Shown here piece after piece: positions 9,250-19,096 of a DNA stretch of 64,000 nucleotides (positions within the stretch are counted from its first letter, which is position 1; the number at the start of each line of letters is the position of its first letter). The notes under the pieces are model-generated. The model saw only the letters and a program-made list of their open reading frames with translations. It did no database searches and had not been told where the DNA came from. This DNA is from Pyropia yezoensis. Its lineage: Eukaryota > Rhodophyta > Bangiophyceae > Bangiales > Bangiaceae. The position numbers and the translations under genes were made by a program. The DNA lies in NCBI GenBank assembly GCA_009829735.1, contig CM020618.1:5082882-5146881 (forward strand). Direction: 5' to 3'.

Positions 9250-10011
9250 GGTGAAACCAGGGTAGCAGGGGCGCCCCGTCAGAAAAGCCGTCGACGGCTA
9301 CGACCCGGTACGGTGGGACAACCGGGACGAGCCAGGGAAGCGCGAGCACCCGCGCTTATGACCGCAAACGGCCACGAGAAGCGCCGCAGGCGCGCGGGTC
9401 GACCCGCGCTCCACGAGGCTACGAACGGGCTCCACCCAGGCACCTGGGCGGGCCGGGGCCACACCCCCGTACGGGGCAACCAAGAGGGGTTCACCCCGAA
9501 ACCGCCCCCGCGAAAAGCGGGAGCGGCCGCCCCCATTCACTCGGTAGCACGAGAGGGGCTCCCCTACCACCAGACACCTGGTGGCGGACCCGCTTGCACC
9601 ACCCCTCGGAAAGGGGGGTCGTGAACAGAAACCCGCATCGGGAATTTAACGGTCCGGAAAACGAATCGTGTGTGTACCACACAAAGGGGGGCACCCCCCT
9701 CAGACAACCTCGAAAAGGGGTGTCTGTCGCGACGGGGCGCAAAGCCCCACCCGACTGGTAAACGGTCACGCGACCCACTTACATTCGGTATCCCGAATGC
9801 AACTCGACCCGAGGACGGGCCGAATCTAAGGGGGGGATATGTAGCAATATGGTTGTCCGTATTGTGACCCTAATATTAGGGGGGCTACTTCTAATCCTTG
9901 GCTTTCAATTTGATTGTCCGGACTGGTCACGGTATCTATAAGTTACGTATGACCAGAGGGACTTGCATCTTGGGGTGGAGGGTAGTTAGTAGTGTCTCCG
10001 AGGGTTTATAA
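9250..10011. other. Non-coding, hairpin-rich stretch 5' of unknown protein A
   Basis: No credible gene. It should contain the promoter of the minus-strand gene starting at 9249. It carries an 18-base perfect palindrome GCGCGGGTCGACCCGCGC at 9392-9409, CATTCGG/CCGAATG arms near 9784-9801 and CCCTAATATTAGGG at 9868-9881. From about 9840 the sequence becomes AT-richer, which could be part of an LTR, but I found no matching second copy. Confidence 0.5.
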
Positions 10012-10362
10012 CGTGGGGGCCGGCGGCGAATCCACCGCCGGCCAAGGCAGAACAACAAACCCCTCCCATTTGGGCTCCCATCTTGGTCCCGTGGCTTGCG
10101 CTCCAAGGACAGCAACCTTGGCCTCCCGGTGACGTTGGTGCCGATCCCCCTTGGTGAGTGTTCCCTGAGAGTGGACGTGCGACGGATTCCTATTGTGCTA
10201 CAATGGGATGAGGACACTAACCGCCTCATGTTGAGGGTGCGTTGGTTTGGCTACAAAGCCAAGGATGAAACGTGGGAGTATGTGGAGGACCTTCCCGCTG
10301 AGAAGGTCCGGGCGTACTGTGCCCGGAATGAGATAGACCCTAACAGCCCTCCCTCAACGTGA
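10012..10362 (+). pseudogene. Orphan chromodomain reading frame
   Basis: The frame is open from 10012 to the TGA at 10360-10362 but contains no ATG in its upstream part. Its C-terminal half reads LMLRVRWFGYKAKDETWEYV followed by EDLPAEKVRAYCARNEI. This matches the chromodomain pattern of an aromatic/hydrophobic strand, W-x-G-Y, D-x-T-W-E and a C-terminal helix. Chromoviruses normally carry this domain fused to the integrase C-terminus, where it directs integration to marked chromatin. Here it lies 3.8 kb beyond the pol stop with an antisense gene between. It may be a remnant of another element, a separately expressed tether or a spliced exon. A perfect 11-base inverted repeat (10346-10356 with 10360-10370) spans the stop codon. 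Confidence 0.65.
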
Positions 10363-10473
10363 GGGAGGGCCGAGCAACAGTGCCAAGAGAGTGCTTCAAG
10401 TCGAAGTGGTACGCAGAGTGGCTTTTAACTACAGCCCTAACCCTCACACTCTCACAACAAAGGCAGCTGCCAA

Positions 10474-12417
10474 CTAGGCACGCATGCTAGACTCTCCCAC
10501 TCCACGGCCCTCGCCCTCACGTGGAGGCGAGCGGCGAGACCCACGCCGATAACGGTCTCCACTCGTTGGAAGGGGCGGCGGCTCCCAGTCGGAACCGTCG
10601 CGCCCTTCACGGTCGCGCAAGTGGCGCCGACCGTGGCTACTCTTCTGCCTGGTCTTGCGCGCAAGTTTGCGACGCAGACGCTGGACAGACTCCGTCTCCG
10701 ACGGGGTAGAGGACTCCGAGACGGAGTAAGACAACTCGTTTTCCGACACGGAGGGAGAGCGCCGCGAGTGTCGGCGACGACGGCGAGGAGGCGAGTATGC
10801 CCGGCTCGCGCGACGTTTGCCACGCCCAAGTGGGGCTGGCTGGGGCATAATAGCCCCAATGCGAGCCAACTCGGCTGTCATAAACTCCGCCACCGACTCG
10901 CAACTTGCGGTCGCCACTGCAGTACGAACGCGCTCCTCAAGTTGAGGAGTCTCGGAAGTTTGAAGGGCTGCGGTCGACGCGGCCAACCAGGAAATGGTGC
11001 GCACCAACGTGGTGATCATCATCTCTGAGGTTAGAGGCGTGGGCGGTAACACCAACTTGGGGTATACCGTCAGGAGGGTGGCCCCCAAGTTGGGGGACAC
11101 CGGGGTGGACGACTCAACGGCCACGCTAATCGGGATGTTCCCGTGCAGCTGGAAGGGGACGGGAGGAAGCGGAGGAGCACGCCGAGGTGGCGGGACCCGG
11201 GTGTAACTGCGACCCCGACTTGGGGCCCCCGCAGTAGGTTGAGTCATATGGTCATCATATGAGGGCACAGCCATAACTATGGGCTTGTCCGGGGGTGGCG
11301 CAGTGTGGCGATCCACCCCCGGGGCATACGGGTAGTCCCCGATGCCCAACCCCTCTCGTAGGACCACACGGCCGTCGTGAAGTTCACGAGCGACCCACAC
11401 GAACTGGCGAAGTGCGCCATCGTCCTTGGGCCCACGAGTGGGGCGGCGCAACTTGTGCTCAGTGCTCTCCCACTCGATGAACTTGTGGAGGCGGAGCATC
11501 TCCTCAAGTAGAGTGAGTTGTCCTGATGAGCACCCCTCAGCAACTAGCTGAGGGGTGAGCTGTTCCAAACCTTGGATGAGCCGGAGGGGGAGATGCCAGA
11601 GCATCCCCCGCCGCTGAACACAAGACACCCAGGTCGACATGACCTCGAGGAGCCACTGGGTGGCCAACATGGCCCACACCAGGTGATCAGGGCCAGCCGT
11701 CAACATGACGGAGCCGAAGTGGTCAAGCAACCGTGGCAGCAACGCAGGGAACCCGTAGGGGACCTCAACTTGAGGCCACCACTCGGGCTTCTTCGGATCT
11801 TACTGCTCCTTACTGGCAGCAGACTGTTGAGGAAACTCAAGTTGAGCCGAGGTCACCAAGTAGGGACCTCGCCGGAAGTCTTTCTCCATCCGCACATCAA
11901 AGTGATGAGTGTGCGGATCGGCCTCGTGGAGGTACGGGGGGCGAGTTGCCACAGCGTCCCACGTGAAGGTCGGCAAGTCGCCGGGACCCGGGATAGTTCC
12001 CCCGCGGCCCACCATGGCCTTGGCACGCTGGACGTCTTCGACCTCCTCGTCGTCCAGGAAGGCAAACTGGTCCGTCCTGAAGCCGGCAGGGAACCCGACC
12101 CTACGGGGATACTTCTCCCGTAGGCGGTCCCATACCCGACCCATCGCTGCGCCAAGTCGGCCACAGCGAAGAACAGTCAACCCCTCCTCATAGAGAGGCC
12201 AAGCGGGGTAAAACTAGCGCCCCAAGGCCTCACGCGGGACAACTTGTCCCGCCTCCGGGGAAGACCCCGCCGTCAACCCAAAGCCGGATGACGCGGGAGT
12301 CCCATCTCCCGGAGCGATCGCGGAGCCCCCGCCGGAAGTCCCGGCGGGTGCTGCACCGTAGGAGGTGTCCTCCATACGCTCATCTAGAGAGTCCGTCTCC
12401 ACTCCCGGGGTCGCCAT
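10474..12417 (-). pseudogene. Unknown protein B, decayed homologue of protein A
   Basis: Starting at ATG 12417-12415 a single frame runs to 10474, interrupted only by TAG at 12214-12216 and TAA at 11800-11802. The segments on both sides of each stop are in the same phase. The product resembles protein A (6880-9249): GDLPTFTW...PPYL against the corresponding F.YYPGVSPYL region, DHFGSVM against RYFGSVL, and QRRGMLWHLP against RRQGRLFHLP, in the same order. Unlike A it ends in a long Arg/Ser-rich tail (YSPPRRRRRHSRRS) suggestive of nucleic-acid binding. Either this is a pseudogene with two nonsense codons or expression needs readthrough. GTAAG-like donors overlap the second stop, so splicing is a third option. 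The gene is packed with CAASTTG-centred inverted repeats. Confidence 0.55.
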
Positions 12418-12713
12418 GGCTCTCCCCAAGTTGGGGAGAGACGCTCTGGCTATCGCGGCACGAGACCCGCCTCGAGTTGAGGGGGACTCGGATCGTGGGT
12501 ATACAGGTGGCCTCCCCAGCGTGGGGCGGCCCAGTGGAAGGTGAAGGGGAGGTGGTGGTGATGGTGAAGTGTGAACCGAGGAGAGCAAGCTGCCGAGTGG
12601 GCAAGCTTGAGGAGAGGGGCGGTCAACGTGACCGCCTCCACATCCGCGTTACGTACTCGATGGGGGACAGCAAGTCGCGCCCCCAACGCCGAGACGTGCG
12701 TTTACGCACCCCC

Positions 12714-13262
12714 TCACAGGGCCGACCGGGTCGGTCGGAACTGAGGAGAGGGGAGTGTGGCAGTATTGACCCCCAGGCAGGGGGGCAACACGTGCCATGC
12801 AAGGGGCGGCAGGCCACTAGCCTGATCCGTTCCTCCCCCTGCATTTGGGTCCATATTCCCTAAGTTTGGGATAGTTAGCTTAGTAGTAAATCCAACTTGG
12901 ATTTGAGGGTTTTCTGCATTTATCGTCTTGAATTTTCGTGTGGCCCGGTGAGCAGGTGCTGGGGTGGGAGATTCTGAGTGGCGAGATTCTGAGTGGACCC
13001 TGGGGGGATAAGGGGAGGGACAGCGGGGCTTGGCCCTGCGTCCCCGTCCCGACCAAGAAACTGTTGGACCACACACCATCCTCTTGTTTGTCAGTGGGGG
13101 GTTTGCCCCACAACAGGGACAGAGTGTGTGCGACTTGCACTTCTTCCGGTTCCCCCGACACGGGAGGCAGCCCTTGCACACCGCCCCAACTTGGGTGCCG
13201 TGTGTGCATGTGGTTTTTGCCACAGTCTGGTGGACACTGCAAGACGCTAAGACAGCGCACAT
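12714..13262 (-). CDS. Possible cysteine-rich protein or exon upstream of unknown protein B
   Basis: From ATG 13262-13260 the minus strand encodes a short protein whose first 60 residues contain C-K-G-C-L-P-C, then K-K-C and L-C-P-C-C, spacing that could bind zinc. The rest is Ser/Pro-rich. I recognise no family. It precedes the protein B gene on the same strand and shares its CAASTTG-centred inverted repeats (12888-12904, 13185-13195), so it may be a 5' exon or partner gene of the same element. An overlapping frame from 13326 is also open, so the phase is uncertain. Confidence 0.3.
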   Translation of the reverse strand: MCAVLASCSVHQTVAKTTCTHGTQVGAVCKGCLPCRGNRKKCKSHTLCPCCGANPPLTNKRMVCGPTVSWSGRGRRAKPRCPSPYPPRVHSESRHSESPTPAPAHRATRKFKTINAENPQIQVGFTTKLTIPNLGNMDPNAGGGTDQASGLPPLAWHVLPPCLGVNTATLPSPQFRPTRSAL

Positions 13263-13483
13263 CTTGCCCGTCACCCTCACCTACCACGGGGTGCGTCAGC
13301 CGCCCCCTTTTTCGCCGACGAGCCAATCATGGGTAATTGTCGGCCGTTCACTACAGTAGTAGGTTAGACGCCTGCTTTTCCCGGGGACCTTTCCCAGGAT
13401 GAGTCGGATGTTTCCCGGAGGGGTTTAACCGATAGTTATTCCGCGGGTCTCTCTGTAAGGAGTGGCTCTCTGGAGTTTCCCTG

Positions 13484-14260
13484 ATATAGAAACGGGAGCT
13501 GTGAAAAACTGGTGTCCCCTCCCACACGAGGGTACACCTTTAAACAACCAGCCATTAAAGAGTTTCAGCAACTCATCTGTAGGTAGATTGTCGGTAGCGT
13601 GGCATGACACGTATGACACGTGACAAATCCAGAGCAGGCCTACCTACGATGGTAAATCGTTACGAGGGGCTCTGTACCGGCGACATTATCGGTACGATTT
13701 GCGCCACGTGTCGGCCCTTTCACGCTGCTCACACACCTCAGCGCGCCTTTATCTGGCGGTCGGGCGGTGACAGCCCGCCGTTCTGATGCGTGCCGTCTCT
13801 ATCGCGCCGAGCTGGGCCGTTCGGAGTGTGCGCCCAAGAACGGAGTAGTCCTTGATTGCAACCATTGCTGGTGTGTCACCCGCCGCCAATACACAGAAAG
13901 GGCAACGGGCGCTGCGACCGGCCACCAACAGACTGCGCGTCGGGTGAGGTCGTCCCCCGGTGGACGATGCCGTGCGTGGCAGCGACGGCTGTGCCACGAC
14001 CTACCGCGCATTGAACGAAGATTTCAAGTGCTGAAACTCTTAAGGACATTCTTCGTTCAATTGTTCTTCCGGTAAGAGCTACCCACAATCTACCCACGAT
14101 TGTACCTACCGGCGGGTTGCTGAAACTCTCTATTGCCTGCAGAAACGGACAAGAACGCTGAGCTCCCGAGCTGCTCTTGAGTCCGCTCATGTTTTTTCTA
14201 TGAAAAAGCAGCCTGGCAACCTCTTTCTATACGGGAGTTGTAAAGAACTGGTGTCGGGCG
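13484..14260. repeat. Repeat-flanked non-coding segment, possibly a small non-autonomous element
   Basis: Near-identical sequences acgggagctgtgaaaaact (from about 13490) and acgggagttgtaaagaact (from about 14232), both followed by ggtgtc, bracket the segment in direct orientation. Inside, AGAGTTTCAGCAAC (13559-13572) pairs with GTTGCTGAAACTCT (14116-14129), and ATTGAACGAAGA (14010-14021) pairs with TCTTCGTTCAAT (14050-14061) around a smaller TTTCA/TGAAA stem. No open frame in it looks like a gene. The arrangement suggests a decayed insertion or solo repeat with secondary structure. Confidence 0.5.
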
Positions 14261-14269
14261 GATGCACGA

Positions 14270-15201
14270 TGGACAAGATTTGGCGTCCACCGGTACCAAA
14301 TCACCGCCCATGACCAGGTTTGTCACACTCTGCACTCGTCCAAGAAACATTGCCGCACGCGCTGGCGTCGCCTGCCAGCTGCACGGCGGCGCCAAGTGAG
14401 CGTGCCGCGCGGCCCCGGCCGCTGCTACCGTGACGGACCCCGCTTTTACGCTCAACAGTGCCGTCTCCCTCCGCGCCGGCGAGCGGTGCCGGCCGCATCC
14501 ACAGTGCCGCGGCGCGCGCCGGCTCTCACCTCCACGGCGTGGATCCCACGCCGAGTCGTCCGCCCCCCTCCCAAGCCAACTCGGTGGGCGTGACTGGTTC
14601 TGTAAGGAGGCCCGCAACACCCCTTGAGGGCGGGCGCGGTACGAGTGTGACAGGCTTGCCTCATTCACCCGCTCGGCGGGCACCGCGCTGTGCGGCGCGC
14701 GCGGGTGTGGCTGCGTTGTGCGTGTGACTCCTGGTCCCTTCGTTGTCGCTGGTGCGTGCTCTCTCGCCCATCCCCCTGCCCCCCGGTGCTTGGTGCTTCC
14801 ACCCGCCCCACACCCCTGCCGATGGTCCCCCTCTGAGCGCCCCCGCCCTCCTCTCCGGTTGCTCTCCTCCTTCCCTCTGTGTCCCCGCCCGTTCTGCTTC
14901 GCGCGCCCCCCCCCCGGTCTACCGCTGGCGTTTGCCGTTGTCCCCGCCCTCCCCGCCCTCCCCCCCCCCCCTCGCCCCCCGCTCCTTCGATTCCCCCCCC
15001 TCCCCCCCGTCCTTCCGCCGCCCCCCCCCCCTACCCCAGTCTCCCCCGTGCTGCAACCCTGTCACCCCGCCCCTCACCGCGTCGCTCCCGACCCCTCACC
15101 GCGCCGCTCCCCCTCCTTCCCCCCCCCTCTTCCCCCTCTACCGCATTACCCCGGACGTTTTACTTTGCCCCCCCGTCGACGCGTTGCGGCGGCGCCTGGC
15201 A
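14270..15201 (+). promoter_or_regulatory. Upstream region and C/T-rich leader of the bHLH-like gene
   Basis: From about 14730 to 15160 the plus strand is almost pure C/T with long C runs. The same kind of leader precedes the kynurenine monooxygenase at 19097. The reading frame is technically open here, but its Pro/Ser-only translation and the well-formed ATG at 15202 argue that this is untranslated. I see no TATA box. Confidence 0.4.
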
Positions 15202-18092
15202 ATGGGCGACGCTGGCCATCGGGGACAGGGTTGGCTCACGCTCGACGAACTGCCGCTTGTGCACGGCGACGGCGAGGACGGCGACGGCGGTGGTGGCAGC
15301 GGCGGCAGCGGCGGCGGCAGCGGCAGCGGTGGTGGCGTTGGCGGTGGCAGTGGCGGTGGTGGCGGTACTAGAGACAAGGCAGCGGCGGCGGCGGCGCGAC
15401 CCGGTCCCGCCCCCCCCCCTCTGGGGGCCTTGGGACGCGCGGCGCCCCCCCCCCCCGCCTCCGAGGGGTTCTTTGCGGACGCCCCCCCAGACGCGCCGCT
15501 GCCAAAGATGCAGAGCGCGGCGGCCGCTGCGTCTGGATGGGCCCCGGCTGCCACCGCCTTTGGCGGCGGTGTTCCCCCCGTCGATCACCGCGGTGTGCCC
15601 CCCGTCGATGGCGGCGGTGTGCCCTTCGTCGATGACGGCGATGTTCCTCCCGTCGATGGGGATGACCTGCTGCCTGTCCTTGCTGTCGGAGAGGGGAAGC
15701 TTATTGACGGCGCGGCCATTGCGGCCGATGACGCGAGGGCGCTCTACCAGGACGCCGCTGCGGGTCTGGGCCTACCTCGGACCTCCGGGCCGTGGGACGA
15801 TACGCTTGACGCCTCGCTTTGGCCGGGGGAGGAGGGACGGGAGGGTCGGGAGGGGGGGGACGGCGCCGCCGATGCGGCGCCGCGGCAACTGTGGCTGCCG
15901 GCCCCTGGGAGTCCGTTGGCTCATGGCCTTTTCTCCTCTCCGCCGGGGCTCGACGAGATGGCCGCTGTCGCGGCCGCCGCGGCGACTATTGACCAGGGCC
16001 TCATGTCGGACTCGCCCGCCGCGTGGGCGGCTGTCCACCCTGACGCCGCAGCGCCAACGGCGGTGGCCGGGGGACGTGCGCCCGTTGCGGCGGCGGCGGC
16101 AACGGGTAGACCTGGGCCCGTGGCGCGGTCCCGGCTGCCCGGCCCCGCTTTGACGGCCGTCGCGACGGGCAGCAGCTCACCGTGGGGTGGGCAGACGCCG
16201 CCCCCGCAGCGGAGGTGGGGTTGGTGGCAGGAGCCGTCGTGGCGGGCCACCACTGCGCGAGTGGGGGGGGGAGGGGAGGGTTCGTCGACCGCCGCCGCGC
16301 CCGGCGTGGCGATCGGCGGGTGGCCCCCGCCCGCCGCGGCCGACGTGGAAGCGGCCGCCTCAGAGGGGGGGGGTACCACCGGCGGGAGCGGCATGGCGTC
16401 GACGGGCTTTTGGGGTGGTGTGGCGGCGGCGGCAAGGGAAGGGGGGGGGGGGGGCGCCCCTGGTTCGTCGCTGCTACCGCCAGTGCCCCCGTCGCCCGGC
16501 TGTGAGCCCGCGACGGCCATGGACTTGTATGATGAGGCCATCATGCCCGCAACCGTAGTATCCGACACGGCCGGTGGCCTGGACGGCCTGTCTGGCCTGT
16601 GGACGCCGCTCCCGCTTCCCGACCGAGACGCGCTGCGCGGGGTGGACCAGGCGGCATTGCTACCGCCTGGAGCGGGTGGCGACGTCACTTCGGCCGCAGA
16701 CGCGACAGGCCTCCCTTCTGACGTCCTGCTGCGGGCGCTTTCCGAGGCCGCCCGGCAGGTGGCCGCCCACGTGGACCCCGCCCTCACCAGTGGCGGCCTG
16801 GGTGCCCCCTTCGAGCCAGCGGCATCCCAGCTCCTTGCCGTCGATTTCGATGTAGATGCTCCCCAAGCATCGCCGCTGCCGTCTGCGGCGGCTGATGCTG
16901 GTGGTCCTCCCTTTGGCGCAGGAGGTTCCGCCGCGTGGGCGGCGGAGGATGTTGCAGACGACGTGCGTCCGACACTCGCTGCCGCTGCCGCCGCGGCCCC
17001 GCCGCCGCCGGCCGTCGGGGAAGCAGGCGCTCCTGCCTTGGGCGCCTGGTCGGCGGCGGCGTACCCAATTGCGTGGGTGCCGCCGCCGTCGTTGGCAGTG
17101 AGCGGAGCAGCTGTTGTTGCTGCCGGTGCCGGTGCCGCCGGCGCCGACCCGGCGGGGTTGCTGGCGACCGCAGACCCCAATGTGACTCCCGTGGCTGGGC
17201 CTGTGGAGGCGAAATGGGTGCCTGAAGTGGTGCCGCCGCCCGCCCACCCCTCCGCCCCCCCCCGCCCCGCCCCCCCCTCGTCGCCACCGCGGGCAGCTGC
17301 GGCAGAGCCGCCGGAGGCGGCGGACCGCCGCAAGGCCGCTGCGCGGGCGGCGTCGGAAAAGTCACGACGCCGCCGTCGTGACTCGCTCGCCGTCCTCACC
17401 CGCCACTTTGAGGCGCTCCCCGCGCACCGGCGATCAGAGGCCAACAAGGTGATCGACGCCGCTGTCGCCGACGCGGGCACCAACGCAGAGGCGGTGTGGG
17501 ACGCGGCCGCGCCGCTGCCGCCCAACAGCCGGTGCAGACATGTGTGGTTGGCGGCCACCCGGGGGGCCGAGCTCGCCCGCCTGCGGGCGGCCAAGAAGCG
17601 TGTGACTGCCGAGCTCGACGCCGCCCGCCGGCCGGCCTGGTCCAGAGACCCGACGTGGGGGGGGGGGGGGACGCTGTCGCCAGCGGCAGTGGCACTGCCG
17701 GCAGTGCCGGCGGTGGAAGTGCCGGCAGCGATGATGGCGGTGGCGAAAGTGCCGACGGCGGCGCTGCCAGCGGGGGCCCGCCCAGGGCGGGCGTCGCCGC
17801 CATCGTGGAACTGGTGGCGAAGCTGGAGACGCTGAGCAACGCGGTCAAGCTGTTGGGCAACCAGCGGAGCTCGTACGTGGTGGCCAAGCGCCTGGCGGCC
17901 AAGCGACGTGCGCTGTATGCCGTGCTGGACGCGGAGGATGTGGGTGCCGGCAGCGGCAGCGGCAGCGGCAGCGGCAGCGGCGGCGGCGACGGCGGCGGCG
18001 GCAGCGATGGCAACGGTGGCAGCAGCCGCGGCGGCGGCAACGGCAACGGGGCAGATGCTACAGGGGGGGCAGCCGGCGTGGAGGGCGGTTAG
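15202..18092 (+). CDS. Large disordered protein with a possible bHLH-type domain
   Basis: I place the start at ATG 15202 (MGDAGHRGQGWLTLDEL), after the C/T-rich leader. Most of the protein is Ala/Gly/Pro-rich and acidic, with no recognisable fold. Around codons 715-765 (about 17345-17480) there is a basic stretch EKSRRRRRDSLAVLTRHFEA followed by LPAHRRSEANKVIDAAVADA, which resembles basic-helix-loop-helix DNA-binding regions. This is a resemblance, not a confident match. The frame ends at 17835, soon after a run of 14 G at 17657-17670. In the phase one base back, coding quality continues to 18092 with a clear helix (AAIVELVAKLETLSNAVKLL, then KRLAAKRRALYAVLDAED) and an acidic Ser/Gly tail. 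A one-base length error or polymorphism in the G run would unite the two. Likely role: transcription regulator (low confidence). Confidence 0.5.
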
Positions 18093-19096
18093 GGCAGCGG
18101 GGGGGGCGGGTGGAACGTTGACATCCTGCGGAGGTCCGTGGGGGCCGGGGACGGCGGGGGACGCCTGTGTCTTTCCTTGATTTCTTTTGGGGGGGTGAAG
18201 TGGATGCGTGAGAGCCCGTCCGGTCGCGCCCGCCGCGCGCCATGCATGGGTCTTTGTGGTTGCTTTTTTTGGTCTGCCGCGTCTGCTCCGTTCCGCGACG
18301 GTGTTCGGAGGGAAAGGGGGGGAGGGGGGGACGGCGCGGTTTGTGACCGCCGGCGGTGTGCTGAGTCGCCGCGGTTTGTACCTACCTCTTCTTCCCCCCA
18401 CCCAACTCCGCTGCCCGCACCCTTCCCTCATCCCATGCCGACCACAAAAAAAAAAAAAAACGGCTGTGCGCAGATTGTCCATACGCGGGGGGGGGGGGTC
18501 GTGGCAGTGGTAAGAGCTGTAGAGAGCGGGTGGCGGCGGGCGGGTAACGTGCCCCCGCCTTCTCGCCCTCCCCCCACCTCCCCTGGACACAGTGTCCAGT
18601 GTCGCCGTGCGCGGCCGCCGTGTCTGTGACAGCCGCCGCGGGTGGGGAGCGGGGTGGTAGCAGCGGGGAGGAGGGCGGGGAGGGGGGGGGGGGGGGGGGG
18701 GCGAGCGGCCCGACGAACGAGCGTTGGTGGTGCAGTAGGGGTGTGTCCCACGTCCCAGGAGGCCGGTAGGGAGCGTCGGCGGGCAGGGACGGATACAGAT
18801 CCCAGCCCGGCTGGACTTGTCGTGTAGAGCCGTCGAATGTGGAAGCGGCGTGCACGGCGGCGTCGTGGATGCCTCACCATCCGTATGTACAGCCGCCCCC
18901 CCCACCCTCCCGCTTCATCTCCCCCTCCCCCTTATTAACCCCCCCCCCCCTGTGTGTGGTGGCCACCTGCCGGCCGTCCTTTGACCCTCCCACCCCCCCC
19001 CCTCCCACTCGCCCACAATCTCCCACCCTACCCCCCTTTGCCCCCTTCCTTTCTCCCTCGCCCCCCGTGCCCCTCCCCCCCTCACCCCACTCCGCC
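18093..19096. other. Intergenic region between the bHLH-like gene and the monooxygenase
   Basis: No gene seen. It contains long G runs (near 18680-18701), a 15-16 base A run near 18447 and, from about 18890, a C-rich leader for the next gene. The A run lies about 350 bases after the upstream stop and might mark a retrocopy tail or a 3' end. No AATAAA signal is obvious. Confidence 0.4.

Noticed and set aside
10474-12417. An alternative genetic code in which TAA and TAG are read as glutamine
   Set aside because: Host-like genes and gag/pol end at ordinary TAA, TAG and TGA stops, so nonsense mutation is the simpler reading.
15202-17835. Firm assignment of a bHLH transcription factor
   Set aside because: The basic stretch and helix fit loosely, but the loop and second helix cannot be confirmed by eye, so it is called only a possibility.
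15921-18905. 994-codon open frame on the minus strand
   Set aside because: It is the shadow of the plus-strand gene in very GC-rich DNA; its translation is Arg/Pro/Ala/Thr with no globular segment.
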